Shown: in pieces, positions 10,705 to 22,835 of the stretch | Layout of the letters: every line of letters starts with the position of its first letter | Position numbering within the stretch: the first letter of the stretch is position 1 | Made by a program: the position numbers and the translations under genes | Origin: Aphanomyces cochlioides | Taxonomy: Eukaryota > Oomycota > Saprolegniomycetes > Saprolegniales > Verrucalvaceae | Length of the DNA stretch: 64,000 nt | NCBI GenBank assembly: GCA_019828595.1 | Contig: JAHQRK010000020.1 | Location: 1,240,001-1,304,000, forward strand | Direction of reading: 5' to 3' | Notes under the pieces: generated by a model | What the model was told of the DNA's origin: nothing | Database searches by the model: none | Seen by the model: only the letters and a program-made list of their open reading frames with translations

Positions 10705-12399
10705 GATGATAATTGATGTGTGAGGAAAAGCTCCAAATGAAGAATGGATGGGTTCACCAAGACGGCGGCAAAAATCGTGAGTGAAAATCCATCACGGAGG
10801 CACACACTGGATTGCATCAAGGTATCAACAGACATGCTGCCAGCCGCCAGAAGATGACAGTGGCATGCCACAGTTGGACGTGCCTTGCGTTTGCATAGTG
10901 AGTTTACTCCTCGTAGGAGGTCCATGCACTTGAGGAGCCAACGCCAGTGCGCCGGCGCAACCAGAGCTAGAGATCCATCCCTCGCTACGATCCAAGCGAG
11001 AGAACGTGGAGGTCAATGCAGTAGAAGAACTTTGTCAAGGTGATGTCGACATAATTGACAGGAAAGACAGGTGGAGAGGTACTTGATCTTTTCGATGTAA
11101 GTTAATGCAGCGCCCAAGCTAGCCATCCTACTGCAAACCGCGTTTGATTTTCCAACAAATCGCAAAATCCAGCGACCATTCCACACCCGACTCGTTCCCA
11201 CAACGATCCGCCGCCCATCAAAGTCACCCTTGAGCCACACGTTTAAAGGTTGTCAGGTGGCCACCTGTCTCGCATCGACTAGAGTTGTGTCGAGGAAGTC
11301 TTTACGTGGAAGAACGAGCTCTCTCTCTGTGTTGTGAAGAACATGCAAGGCAATCATTTCAACGCGGCTCTGTGTAGTTTGACCATGTCGACGTGAGCAC
11401 TGTACTACGAGCAAGTGTCGATAACTAAGCAAGTACTGAACCACCAGCTGGCCGAGTGTAACGCAACAGGCGAGGAGCGTCACCAGAGGATTCATTCGAC
11501 GGTGGTGGATTCATCCAGCGTCGGGGGTGACGCGCAAGCTGCAATGACTAAAATCCTGTCGCCTCCAGCATGCCATGATTCTACAGAGACACAAGGTCAA
11601 TCATAATCGCCATCAACCACGAGATAACGCCAACATCGTAGCCTGCAGTATACTGTACAGTACTGTACTGTAGATCTCGAGAGCACCACAAAGCCATAGA
11701 TGATGCTCTACAAGAGCTACATGGCATGACAAAGCCCAAAGCTCGCCGCGACTCGACCATAAACATTGAAAAGACTTGTCGCCCCGGTGTAAAACGGCGT
11801 GGATCTCGCATGGGTTCTGCGAAGGTCGGCGCAATGACAACCAATCGAAGCATTACTCATCGGAGATGATCAAGTTGTCCGGTGTGTTCATGTGTTTTCC
11901 ACGACGGGGCGTTGAAATATTTGAATTGTTGATGCAACAGAGGTTCGTCCCGCATGGGTTTGTCTTCTTTTTGTCTTGCTCATGTCGATGGATCGCATCG
12001 ATCAAGTCATGGCTCCAATCTATGGCAGCTTTCAACGTCAGCCTCCAGGAAGAGATTGACGCAGGCAGCTCTTGCAGACTCATACAGTATCGTCCCGAAA
12101 GTTTTCATGTGAGAGACCACAGCCACTCGTTTTATCATCGGCTTGGTGATGGTCGCTTGTGCCATAAGAAATACCCCAAGATTGATCGTTTCGGCCATGA
12201 AGCGACGCTCTCGCAGCTCTTGGACAACTTGCGTCGAGGCGACGAGAAGGCCAATTACCATCCAGACGCAAGCCCAACTCCACTGAGCATAGAATGGACA
12301 TGGATCGAGTGATTCACTCTGTGCTGCAACCAAGTTGTCGCCTTGACTGTGCTGAGCTGTAGTGACTTTTGCTGTCGACCTTGTTGTCGAGGGTCGTTG
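10705..12399. other. Intergenic region between Cys/His-repeat copies
   Basis: 1.7 kb with no supported gene. A GTAC-type simple palindrome is seen around 11645-11672. Parts near 10750-10800 resemble the sequence upstream of copy 3 (13800-13870), suggesting the duplicated unit includes 5' flanking DNA. Confidence 0.4.
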
Positions 12400-12601
12400 T
12401 GGACGAGAGATGGCCGCAGGAACGACGAGATCCTTCATACGGGTCGATGCGCTTATCATCGCCACCGCCGCCAATGCACTGCTTCTCAATCAAGCGTATG
12501 CTCGAAGACTTTGTATTCGCCGCGGGGGAAAACCTCCATGCACTCGAGACGACTGTCAACGACCAGCGCAAAGTCGCGGCCATTGCTTCATGCATTTGTG
12601 A
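12400..12601 (+). pseudogene. Cys/His-repeat gene remnant, copy 2 (frameshifted)
   Basis: One frame carries NDEILHTGRCAYHRHRRQC and then breaks. The +1-shifted frame continues with NQAYARRLCIRRGGKPPC and CQRPAQSRGHCFMH up to a stop at about 12601. The two pieces together match two and a half Cys/His units of the family, so this is a copy broken by a small indel near 12480. It is most similar to the other broken copy near 17203 rather than to the intact ones, so the two form their own subfamily. Confidence 0.65.
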
Positions 12602-13002
12602 GTCGATACAAAGCCCCCTTCATCATTGCATCGTTGTCCGATAAAAACCTTCATCTTTTTATATATGTTTCGGTTGATAACGCCATCTCACCAAAAAACA
12701 ACAAGTCTGTGATTACACTTACTGTAATAGTTAATATTTTGTAATATATAATAAAATTAGGAATATAAATTAAGACGGGTTTTCGTCATTGTCGACACCA
12801 TTTCTCTTTGCTGTTTTCCATCATGACCACACGATGACACATATGCCCAATTTCTAGTGTAGCAAGTGCTTTAAGCCATATTTGGCGCATACTTTTAAGT
12901 AGACAGAATGCGCTGGTGCCATTTTAATGACTATCTATCGAGTAACACGAGGAAAAACGGGCAACTGAACAACTCCAAAGACTTTAAAATTTGCATAACG
13001 AG
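12602..13002. other. AT-rich intergenic stretch
   Basis: No coding or repeat signal beyond AT-rich sequence around 12650-12780. Confidence 0.4.
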
Positions 13003-13245
13003 CTATCTTAAAGTTCTACAAGCAGCCAACTGTCGTAACGTTGTCGTTAGACTGGCCAAGATCAGCACTTGGCACTGTTGACGATATGCATCCATATTGT
13101 GCATTGATTCTTGCAGCGACAGCTGGTCAACCTTCACTAATCGTAATCTTGTCGACAAAATCTCCTCGAGAATAGCCACGCGCTCGTCCATCAGCCTCTC
13201 TATCGACTCAAAGCGAGTGATTTGATCGCCCCAACGACATGCCAT
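13003..13245 (-). CDS. Possible small helical protein just downstream of Cys/His copy 3
   Basis: An 80-residue frame from the ATG at 13245 with amphipathic, coiled-coil-like composition (ITRFESIERLMDERVAILEE...). It begins 27 bp after the stop of the copy-3 gene on the same strand. No family recognised. The composition is protein-like, but no paralogue accompanies copies 1 or 5, so it may be chance or part of a longer 3' UTR. Confidence 0.3.
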   Translation of the reverse strand: MACRWGDQITRFESIERLMDERVAILEEILSTRLRLVKVDQLSLQESMHNMDAYRQQCQVLILASLTTTLRQLAACRTLR

Positions 13246-13272
13246 GAGTAGAGGAGGCTAAGTTAAGATTAA

Positions 13273-13779
13273 TTACACGAACGAAAAGCTAACAACGTCG
13301 AGGTAGACGGCTTGTGTTGGTAGCGCAGATAGAAATCCATCGACTACATTCACATCGACTGGGAGCAACGAGTGATCGTCTGACAGCGTCAATTCTTCCA
13401 AGTCAGTGAGCTTGAATGGATTTGCCGGGTTGAACATCTCAGCCAAGTCAAAGTCGTCGTCCATCATGTCTTCAAAAAGCAAAGAGTCGACGCTGTGAAC
13501 GCTACTATCACTGCCGCAGTCGCTTTGTCTGGACGGGCTTTGATTGCTCGTCGTATGAGGACGAACAGAGTGCTTGCAGCAAAAGCCACGACTTCTTGCA
13601 TTCGCGGTGCATCCCTCGGCTTTGCACTCTCGTCGACCGCCGTGGCTCACACACAGTCGTCGGGCGTACGCTTGGTTCATGCATTTATCCACGCTGCAGA
13701 CGTGGCGGTACCGGTGAAATCTGCACTTGCCATTGTGAAAGCTGTCGTTCATGCAGCCCGCAAAGTAACAAGTCGTCAT
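13273..13779 (-). CDS. Cys/His-repeat protein (WRKY19-like type), copy 3
   Basis: 168 residues using the ATG at 13779, chosen because the paralogues begin MTT/MAA directly before the first Cys unit. The frame stays open to 13848 but the extra residues have no counterpart. It has the same three Cys/His units (CYFAGCMNDSFHNGKCRFH, CMNQAYARRLCVSHGG, CTANARSRGFCCKH), acidic middle (FDLAEMFNPANP) and tail VDGFLSALPTQAV as copy 1, with a divergent last dozen residues. Confidence 0.8.
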   Translation of the reverse strand: MTTCYFAGCMNDSFHNGKCRFHRYRHVCSVDKCMNQAYARRLCVSHGGRRECKAEGCTANARSRGFCCKHSVRPHTTSNQSPSRQSDCGSDSSVHSVDSLLFEDMMDDDFDLAEMFNPANPFKLTDLEELTLSDDHSLLPVDVNVVDGFLSALPTQAVYLDVVSFSFV

Positions 13780-15144
13780 GAGGTGCGATGGACTGTTCCA
13801 ATTGAAGAATGCGCGCACCGTGGCCGTCGTGTATGCTCTTGAATCCACCGGAGAGACATACTGGATTGTTCACGGCGCTCAAATCATGATCGAAAGACGG
13901 GGAGGTTTGTTGTCAAGAGTTGGACGGCGTTCAGAGAGGAACCATTACCATAGCCATGTGCTCGTTCGATGCCACGCGATGGCTCCAGGAGGCAAGAGAG
14001 AGTAACAATGGAAAGCCACCATGAGATCGGTACTTGTGGCTAGAAGCTCGCCAGAGAGAGAGAGAGAAATCGCCGGCGGTAGACAGCGCCATGAACTGCA
14101 GAGTATATACATGGCAATATTGCAGGCTGGTCCACAAATTTGTAAAATATAGCGAGAGTTCCATGGAGAGCCAACTCTTCGTGAGTCACTCGTGGGATGA
14201 CTAGCCAGCACATGTCAGACAGGGCCCAAGGCCTCCTAGACGACTTGGAGTGTCCAACGCAAGATCTGCCGCGCTTTCAGAGTGCTGGTAAGTCCAAACG
14301 TGTCACTGATCAACGTCCTCGACTGGTCGTCATGTGACATGGTGGCCGCGTCACCAGCGGATATCTTTCAACTCAAAGCATAAATCCACCAAGCAGCAGT
14401 CGATCGACTTGGTGAATCATATCCATCTTGCTTTCACTCCATGAGGAGCGCATTGGAGAGTAGAAAGCGGACGGCAACACGGTGGAAATCCATCCATGCG
14501 ATGGAGAATTGAACATGGATGAGCCGAGTGATGGATGGTTTCTTACGGCTGCTGTACTCGCTCCGGGGCAGCAACGATAGCTAGCTCCTCGGAGGCAAGA
14601 GGACGATGACTAAAATGTTCGACGTGCTTCTATGGGTTTACTCAAGCAACTATCACGTCAAGATCACCTTGAAGAGTGTCTTACGCAGGCTTGGGTGCTC
14701 CTTGCCATGCTGGAATCGCGACAGAGCACGACGTGGTCGCACAGAGCAGATGTACATATTGGAACAATTCAGCTAAGCCAGTCCTATTTCGTCGACGAGG
14801 TACCTCCAGTTGATGGCAAGCCGCGGTCCTCCTTCCCAGCGGCAGCGAGTTTTCACGAGGGAAAGCATTGAAAGAGAGCTGATCTAGCAGGCTTGAGGTG
14901 ATTCTACGATGGATCTCGAGTGTCTTGACCTGACGGTTTCAATTTACAACTTTCTATCCAACGAACAACGCGGCATCAACCGAGAATTCCTTCAGATGGA
15001 CGGCCGCGCTTTCGATTGTCCTTGCCGCCGTTTATGACAGCACTCCTATGCATGACAAGGCTCGACTTGCAGCCTTCTTGGCCGCCGACATGGAGGTGGT
15101 AACGAAAGGATATTCATGAACGATTACACCTGAATTAGACAGTA
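13780..15144. other. Intergenic, no gene recognised
   Basis: 1.36 kb between the copy-3 start and the F-box/SPRY paralogue. A short GA simple repeat is present near 14050-14070. Open frames here lack domain features. Confidence 0.4.
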
Positions 15145-16247
15145 TTAGTTGGACAGAGGCGACGACAACGACAAACAGTAAGCTTCGAGATCAAAGACAA
15201 ACGGCGCAGTGCCAAGATTGACCACGCATTCATCGCCATACGCTTCAAGGGAGACGGCAAGAGCAAGCTCCCAAGCCAAGGTATGCTCCACGGAGGTTGA
15301 GGCGACAAGCTCGCCATTGAGCGTGAAGAAGACGTTGGACATGGAGCCATGCACGATGCCACAGCCAACGATACAATTGTTTGCCCACGTTGGCCCTTGG
15401 ACCAGTTTCCCATCGCTTTCATGGCCACCAGAGGCTCCAAGATGTTCATAAAGACCGCCGTCGAATCCATGGAAGCCAATGCTGCCAGCGCGAGAGCCGA
15501 CGTGGCTTTCCTTGGCGTAGCCATAATCGCGACTAGTCAGCATCGCCAACCCCACGCTGCCGCTGCTTTTCATTGCGACTTCATAGTATGCCACGTCGAC
15601 TCCCAGCGCAAGTCCACAGGATGCAACGGCAGCGGCGTCTTGCCACGGATGGACTCGACAGCTCCGTTGGCAAACGTTCGCATGACGGACGTGTTGGCCA
15701 CTTGAACCAACCCACGTGGGAGCTCAAAGACATGGCCACGCGTCGACAATTCCAAGCGCGGCAGATGCAAGCGGCTTTGGACAAGAACGACGAGCTGATG
15801 GTACGTCAGTTGCATCCACGCACGTGGCAAAGACTGGTCGTTGGCGCGCCACGCACGGTTGTAGAGCGCAAGCCACAAATGCGCCCTTCTTGCAATGGTC
15901 TTCATGGACTGCGAGACCAAAGCACAAGCCGCGAGCTCGTCTGCGTCCAGGAAAGCATATGCGAATTCAAAGACGCTCGCTGCGATCTCGTCTTGTCTTG
16001 TCGAGTCCGTCGAGGCGCCTTGGCGTCGGCGGCGGTTGTTCGTTGAACACTCGCCGTTGGATTGCATTAGATCGACGCGGGCTAAAAGATCGAAATGGAG
16101 CGGTGTTTGCGTCAGAATCGCTTTGTACGACGCATACAACGTCGTCATGGAGGAGCGCGTTTTGTCGAGGAGAACAAACGTCTTGAGCCCACGACTAGAT
16201 CGCGATGGATTCCAAGGCGGCGGCGCGACGGGCGACGCCACGAGCAT
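15145..16247 (-). pseudogene. F-box/SPRY paralogue with a single frameshift
   Basis: The 5' part (16247 to about 15612) encodes an F-box-like segment (FAYAFLDADELAACALVSQS) and the start of SPRY (ANTSVMRTFANGAVESIRGKT, parallel to NNSMLRSLQYGAVESIRSKA in the 4327-5367 gene). The frame then breaks near 15612. SPRY continues in another frame (AYYEVAMKSSGSVGLA, GCGIVHGSMSNVFFTLNG) to a stop at 15145. A one-base indel explains the break; no GT-AG intron fits. It is either a recent pseudogene or an assembly error, since both halves are otherwise undamaged. Confidence 0.75.
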
Positions 16248-16949
16248 GTTCGTTTTTAAAATGTCAACTTGCCAATTGGTCCATCAGACAGATTAGGGTT
16301 GAACAAACTTTTCGGAACTTCCATGGCTTTGTAGCGTTGATTAGCTTCTTCAACTTGAAGAGCATGCGATTTAAACGACGACGAGAGCGACGAGGAGGAG
16401 CAGTCTACGATGGGCTACAAGATCGAACGCAGCGTGTGCCAAGAGCTGGTCATCGTGGAGCTTGATGGCGGTGGTTGTCGACTTTGCATCGTTGAATGTC
16501 CACACAAAGTACACTGTGGCGTTGATTTGAGCAGCTTTGTTGTGAGCTAGAGTTGATATTGTAGCTCTGGAGAGATGGCCGTGTCAGGATCGTTTTGTCA
16601 TGCTTGCGTTGGTTTCATAGACTCGTAGCAGTCACGATTAGACAAAGATTGTTGACAGGATCTTTAGTACCTACACCAATGGACGGGCGATTGCTCCGCG
16701 GTATGTCGGCATGGCCATGGAGGAAACAACCATTGATGTCGACAGAGTGTAAAGACCAAGACGCGGTTTCAAGGTCTCCACGTAGAGATGATGTGCTTGT
16801 CGAGTCTGGAGTGTCCATGTTGATGAAATCGTCGAGGGAATACGCCTTGAGGAAGCTCAACACGTTGTCCAAGATCAACGACTGGGACTTGCGTGGCATC
16901 ATCTCTGTCGAGTATGTTGTCGGAGTGGACTTGATGGTCTACATGGCGT
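16248..16949. other. Mostly non-coding, contains one short ORF
   Basis: Apart from the 46-residue frame described separately, no gene can be supported. A possible relic of a duplicated Cys/His-gene flank. Confidence 0.35.
16410..16550 (+). CDS. 46-residue hypothetical ORF with Cys pairs
   Basis: Reads MGYKIERSVCQELVIVELDG then a Cys-rich segment (CRLCIVECPHKVHC) and ends at a TAG. An acidic open stretch (DDESDEEE) precedes the ATG in the same frame. The composition is protein-like but too short to classify. It could be an exon of a small metal-binding protein. Confidence 0.25.
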   Translation: MGYKIERSVCQELVIVELDGGGCRLCIVECPHKVHCGVDLSSFVVS

Positions 16950-17203
16950 GACGGAAAGTGTCTTGGTGCGTCGCATTCGACAATGCATGAAGCAAAGGCG
17001 TCGACTTCGAGCTGGTCGTTGACAGCTCTCTCTCGAGTACATGATGGCTTTCCCCCAGGGCGCACACAAAGACTCGGAGCGTACGCTTGATTTCGACACG
17101 GTGGCGCAGTGCATTGTCGGCGGTGGCGATGGAACGAGCAGCGTCCCGTGTCGAGGATCTCATGGTTGACACAACCTCGAAAGGTGCACCGTCGTGGATT
17201 CAT
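16950..17203 (-). pseudogene. Cys/His-repeat gene remnant, copy 4 (frameshifted)
   Basis: From an ATG at 17203 the frame shows MNPRRCTFRGCVNHEILDTG, then CSFHRHRRQCTAPPCRNQ and a degraded second unit. The third unit appears only in a shifted frame (ESCQRPARSRRLCFMHC). It pairs with copy 2 in sharing the HRHRRQCTA and QRPA(Q/R)SR motifs, in contrast to FHRYRH in the intact copies. Confidence 0.65.
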
Positions 17204-19176
17204 GCGAGAGAAAGTTGTAAAATGAGAGACATCATTTCCAATGGCCCATCTCACAGCGGAGGTGAAAGATCCATCCTGTCACTCGACGCTTTCGACACGA
17301 CGACGCTCTTCTCGACGTCGCCGTGGATATCTCGTGCTAGCTCTCAAGAGGACCACGATGGAAAAAGAGACCAAGGACATAGTCATCATGGATGGAATAG
17401 CTCACCTCGCCGTGGGATCAAGTCGGGACGACGTCGCCTGGACTACCACGCGCACGATAGCGTCGGCTAGGAGGAAGAACGACAGCAAGTCGACGTCCTC
17501 GCTGGTCATGACGCCAGTGGTTCTCTGTGGGTTGTGTGCCTCTTGACTGACATAACTCGCTCGACAATTTAAATTCATGGCCAAGGAGCGATGGACCGTA
17601 GCTTGCGATTCTTTTCGCACTGAGTGCAGCGTGTGATGCGTTGAAGATGCTGAAGGAGTAAGCAGCGCATTGTGTCGTTTGCCAAGAAGTGAACGCTCCA
17701 CTTGATGGCAGAGGTCGGAGCACGGAGCAACGTACAGGAAAATGCACAAAGTCGACGAGAAGCGCTCAAGACGATCGTCAACCCTGGCGATTGGAGCGGT
17801 ATGCCATAGCGGCCTGCGATCTTTCTCCTTGCGTTTCGTCAGATGCGCACAGCGAAGAGCGCATGACGAATATGCCTGTAGACTCGCAGGAAGGAGAGTG
17901 TCTACGCAGTAGCCGTCAAGATCGCAAGCTCGAGTCAAAACTCCGAAGTTACCTCAACGAGAAGGGATTGAAGTCTGTCTGTTTCTCCCCGTGAACTTGA
18001 CGGCAGCGAGTTGAATCCTCTTCGGGGAACGGAAGAGATCAAGCCCGTGAAGTTCATCTCAAGGCCCACTCCTGTCTAGGACGCTGCTCTCAGGGAACTC
18101 GAAAGCAGCAATCTTGGTCTTCTCTCGCGTTGAGCTGCTTCGCCCTTTGCTCCCCTTGACGGCCGAGAGGACATTCACAACTCTCACCTGCAGTGGCTCC
18201 ACCTCGAGACTTTAGACTGCCTCGACTGGTCTAGCACAGTCTGTCGCTCTCTTCCGCAGGGTCAGACGAGTTTGCGTTTGATCCTTCCATTTGGATTACC
18301 CGACGGGTAAAGCGAGCAACCGCGGAGGAACGCGCCCGCCGCCGTCGTCCATCCAAATGCTTCAATGGTGGCTTTCCTAGTGCGACGACAACAGTGAGGC
18401 GCTCCACCCATCATATGACCATGACAGATGACCGAGGACAACTCATATGACTCGCCCAGAACTGGCATCTCCACACGCGATGATTTGTTGTCAAGGAAGG
18501 CCGGCATAAAGTCATAAAGTTTAATATTGTCAAAAGGATAACAGCGTAGCATAAACCTTTATCCCATGGATGGCAGCCTACGCCAGCTCTTCCATCCATC
18601 CGTCATTAGTTTGAGATGGTCAAAGGGCTCTTTTAGCCACAGGGAGGAGCTCACACCAAGGCAACGCACGTCCAGAGTGCTTCTGGTTGTTTAGACTGCT
18701 AGTGATGGTGCGTTCCAGTCGTGCGATCATGGAGAGACGACGTCTTGACCGTCAAAAGTCGTCCCCGCGGGTGGATTTCATCCTGGAATCCACGGGCTCG
18801 CGATATGAGGTCAGCCTGTGTGCCACTCGTTGGTTACAGTCGAAGTGGGAGGACACAGTTTCCTACTCCTGTCGACTTGACTTTCAGTACTCTGGCGCTC
18901 TCGTTGGGAGCCAAGTTATGGCGATTCTAGTGGCCATGGAAGTTCGCTAGCCCTTGGTTTTGGCCATGAACGCTGCTGGACATGGTTTCCCACGAGGATG
19001 GGCCTGTCTTGGCAGCAGATGACGGCGTAAACTGCCTTCCGATGCAAACGCTCAGCGCGTCCAACTGTAGCCATAAATAATCCAGTGGGAGGGGATTGAT
19101 GGAGCATCCGGCGTGTGACTGGGCGCAGAGTAGACTCCCCCATTCGACATTTTGAACCACGCGGCGCAGATCTTCC
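17204..19176. other. Long intergenic stretch, no gene recognised
   Basis: Almost 2 kb without a supported gene. A 178-residue minus-strand frame at 17402-17938 lacks domain features and overlaps other open frames, so it is not called. Part of 18700-18960 may be upstream sequence of the duplicated Cys/His unit. Confidence 0.35.
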
Positions 19177-19734
19177 ATGGCCGCCTCCAAATGTTGCTTT
19201 GGCGGCTGTACCAACGATGCATTTGTCCTTGGCAAGTGCCGATTTCACCGATATCGCCATTTCTGCAGTGTCGACAAATGCATGAATCAAGCGTATGCCC
19301 GAAGGTTGTGCGTGAGCCACGGCGGCCGACGGGAGTGCAAAACCGCGGGCTGCACTGGGAACGCACGTAGCCGCGGCTATTGTTGTAAACACTCGCTGGG
19401 TCCTAGCTCCAGCGCCACCGGTCACACTACACAACACCGAAGGCAGCTCATGCCATACCAAGCATCCAAGCAGATCGACAGCAAGACCTCGCACAGCGGT
19501 AGCCCAGCGCCTTCCTCCACAGACAGCACATCTGTGGATGAAAGGAGCGACAGCGAATATGAAACCCTCGACATTCACCATGCCGCCAACCAGCTCAAGC
19601 TGATCGAAGTCAGTACTTGGACAGCACCGGCCAATGCAGCGCCGCTTCCATCCTGTCTCCCCTTTGATGTGACTGTAGTCGACGGCTTTCTCTCGGAGAT
19701 GCCCATGAGCCTCGTGTGGTCCATGAAGATGTAA
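19177..19734 (+). CDS. Cys/His-repeat protein (WRKY19-like type), copy 5
   Basis: 185 residues, ATG at 19177. Three Cys/His units (CFGGCTNDAFVLGKCRFH, CMNQAYARRLCVSHGG, CTGNARSRGYCCKH) are followed by a longer Ser/Thr/Gln-rich linker than in copies 1 and 3. An acidic stretch and a related tail (VTVVDGFLSEMP) end it. It is the only intact copy on the plus strand; the inverted orientation and longer linker mark it as the most diverged intact member. Confidence 0.8.
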   Translation: MAASKCCFGGCTNDAFVLGKCRFHRYRHFCSVDKCMNQAYARRLCVSHGGRRECKTAGCTGNARSRGYCCKHSLGPSSSATGHTTQHRRQLMPYQASKQIDSKTSHSGSPAPSSTDSTSVDERSDSEYETLDIHHAANQLKLIEVSTWTAPANAAPLPSCLPFDVTVVDGFLSEMPMSLVWSMKM

Positions 19735-20127
19735 AGTTAATTTTTTATACACTCGATAGTTTATTACTCAACTTTCCTCAAAACCACAGGGCGAGAGGGG
19801 CTTGCTGAGCCATGAAACCACGAAAGTCCCCGCGCCGCCCGTGGCTGCCAGCGATGGCACGTCTACAAGGGGAAAGGCAGAGGATTATACATGTTGATCC
19901 TTCGTGCATTGTGTCGCGATCAGTTGTCGTGAAATTTCCCTCAAACTGTGTGAATTTGTCGACTTGGCCTCAAATGACCAGCATGCACAACCAACAACCA
20001 GCTACACTCTGCCGTATTTCGGGTGGAGCTATTACTAAAAACTTGTCAAATCCCACTCTGCAAAATCGAGGTTTTTGAGAAAGGCAGTAATTGGTAGAAA
20101 TTTTGTCTCATTCAGTGGCTGACTCTA
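19735..20127. other. Intergenic
   Basis: About 390 bp downstream of copy 5 with nothing recognised. Confidence 0.4.
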
Positions 20128-20559
20128 CAGAAAAGCCTCCCACGAAGAAACGCATTTTTCAGAGGTTCAAATATTACTTTTGACAGTACATAATATATCA
20201 TAGTCCAAGCATACAATCTGAGATGACCATATCGAATACTCACCAACTACCCATGTAATCACCATAAGAAATGAGTTTGTTGGTTTTGATCGTCTCGGGA
20301 CTAGATTCTAAGCTTACACTCACGCCTATTCAACTTGTCCTTGTTTCCAATCATTCAGCATTTTCTCGTGTGTACTCTGCTTTCAATTTTATCCATCATA
20401 AATAATCTCATAAAGAACCTTTTGATTTACTGCTCAGCCTCCAAATATTCTCACCAATGGCAAAACAGTAGCACCTTGATAATACCGTTGTTATTTAATA
20501 CTTATTGATTTCAACAGTTCATACTGCACGATAAGATTTCCTCGTGGGAGGCTTTTCTG
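20128..20559. mobile_element. MITE with 18-bp inverted ends and TA duplication
   Basis: Left end CAGAAAAGCCTCCCACGA (20128-20145) is repeated in inverse orientation at 20542-20559. Each end is flanked by TA, as expected for Tc1/mariner-type mobilisation. The 432-bp interior is AT-rich with no coding frame. Confidence 0.75.
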
Positions 20560-22835
20560 TATCCTGTTGTCTCTCATGTCCGCGTGAGCCAGTCACCGCA
20601 AACTTCATGGCATGTGCACGATCTGGTGCCAGCTCCACTTGAAACACCAACGATGTCTGCCTTCTTCAAATCCATGATCTCGTTCTCTCGCCGAGAGAAC
20701 ACAGCCAATCACAAAAAAATTAGTTCCAGATCGCACTGTCCAATTTAGTTAAAGCTCCAACCCAGGAAAAAGTATAGATCCACCCGAAATATGATAGTTC
20801 ATCATTTACGGCAACAGAACATCAAGTTGAGTGTGTGCAAGATAACGGCGGTGGAATTCACAAGATTGACCGAGTGAAGTGTGGCTACGAGACCAGTGTG
20901 AAAGGAAAAGCCAGCTTGGCTGATCGGATGTTGTCGAAAGACTAGCCAACTGGGTTGGCATTTCCTCAGTGGGTTGTTTACATTGGCGAACAATAACAAT
21001 CGCGTGTCCTACACGCAGTCGTCAGAAGGTCTTTGCCATGACAATACCGCTACGAAGGTTTATTTTCAATCATCTGGACAACCCTTCGTATGCGTTGACA
21101 TGCATAAACATTTGTGGGTGCCACAATCTTCAAATTTCCAGAGGCGATGACTTGGGTGCCGCCATGGGCCAGCCCTTCCTCGTCTTGAGCTGCAAGTTGG
21201 ACGCTATTCATCAAAGCCACATCCAATGCCGAGGGTTGCGCAGCTCACTGCAGCACGAGCCAATTCACTTTATTTTGTCTACTCCTGTACTCAATGTTGC
21301 ATAAAAACCACTCGAAATCAAAATAGATACACGGTCATACCAAGTTTTGAATTTCATTAGGTCCTCCTGTCTCTATTATATGTGATCATCAGACCTCTCG
21401 GATGATATCAGGTACAATAGTAAGCGAAATATAAGTCAGTACTAGCGATTCTACTGAGAGATTGCAAGGAATTCCAACGGCACCCCTGCAGTCGCCACGA
21501 CTGTACATCGAGAAAGTATTCTTTGAGGAGCTGACCGTCCTAGAGAGTCTGGTCGCGCAGCCTGCATTTCATCTCGCCAGAAATTTTTGGTGATTACAAA
21601 GTTATTGCAGCTAATTGTGCCACTGATCGGACGCCTTCCGTCACTGCATGCAACGAGTCCCACAGAGCAAGGACAGCTAATGCTTTTGCGGCATTTGAAG
21701 CTTGTGGCTTTAGTGTGATGAATCTGTTCTTGCTGCACTAATACTTCTTTCGGCTAACGCTCACCTGTGGTGCTCACCCCTTCAGCTTGCAGTGGTAGAT
21801 TTGCTGAAGGAGACGGCTACATAGTCGCCAAAGGTGGCTAAGATGTCATGAGAAGGTCTGTTGAGACACCCCATGCCGTTGAGTCGAACGTATTCACCAC
21901 ACTGTGTGATACTGTTAATGGACTCAACTGATGTCGTTCTGCGCTTGGATTCACAGAGAGCGGACAAACTTACGTCGTGTAAACAACTTGGGTTGAACCC
22001 CGTACGCTGGGCTGATCCAAACGTTAGCAAGACCAGTCAATCACGAATCTCTTCGCTAGATATTTGTCAAGCTACAAGTTCATTTCAAGTGCTAGGAAGC
22101 GCAAGAGTGCATGGACTTGTTGGCCACTTCGGCACTCCTGGCATCCCCTTGTCCCCCTTTCACGTGGTTTGGAGAATGCATACGCTTTTCATCAAATGTT
22201 GAGGTTGTGAAATCGTTTGCCATGCTCGCAAATGTCTTGACACAGTGGCCCAACTCCATCGATGAATACAAACCTGTTCAGCTCGTTACTTGCTCGTAAC
22301 CACTGTCATCGGTCATTTGCCGAGGTACGTATGTGGTTGCAACGGAAACTATGAAGACTCCTGTTGTCATTCGATAGTACACCTTTGATTGTTATCGCAG
22401 TGCTCCGTGATGACTCATTCTCATCTAATGTCAATTCAGTGATGTCTCTGCCACAGAGAAAACCTATGGAAACTTTCATGAACTCGAGTCAAAACTTAGT
22501 CAGCGTCCACTTGTCTGGCGGGACAACACGTCCTTGTAGTCTACTGGGCATACAGTACTCCCCTTCCTCAATAGGCCTACGAGACCATCTCTTCGCAGTG
22601 AGCCTTTGGTCACTGTCGTAAATCAAAGTGTAATTCCGAGAGATTGCATTGTGACAAGGTTGATGTTGCTGCCATTTCGACTCTAGTCGGTGTTCCTCAG
22701 AGCTTTCATACCTAGCGAATTCTATTCTCGAGTGTACATCAAGTCGGACATATATCGACTCCAGTCGGTTATCCTCTTGGTTTCAGTTGATTTACTTCAC
22801 GAGTTGATTTGTAACGGATAATTCTGGTGTGAATA
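20560..22835. other. Long non-coding stretch, possibly decayed gene remnants
   Basis: 2.3 kb without a supported gene. Minus-strand frames at 21451-21738 and 21782-22030 have somewhat protein-like composition but no recognisable domain, and stops interrupt any extension. They may be relics of an old transposon or gene. Confidence 0.35.

Noticed and set aside
11645..11672. GTACTGTAC palindrome cluster as a possible operator
   Set aside because: Simple-sequence palindromes with no gene start nearby.
12007..12489. 160-residue minus-strand frame
   Set aside because: Overlaps the broken Cys/His copy antisense and has no features of its own.
17402..17938. 178-residue minus-strand frame
   Set aside because: No domain, Cys/Ser/Arg-biased chance-like composition, overlapping open frames on the other strand.
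18916..19752. 278-residue minus-strand frame
   Set aside because: Antisense shadow of the copy-5 Cys/His-repeat gene.
21451..22202. Several open frames with moderately protein-like composition
   Set aside because: None extends into a gene model or shows a motif; noted only as possible decayed sequence.
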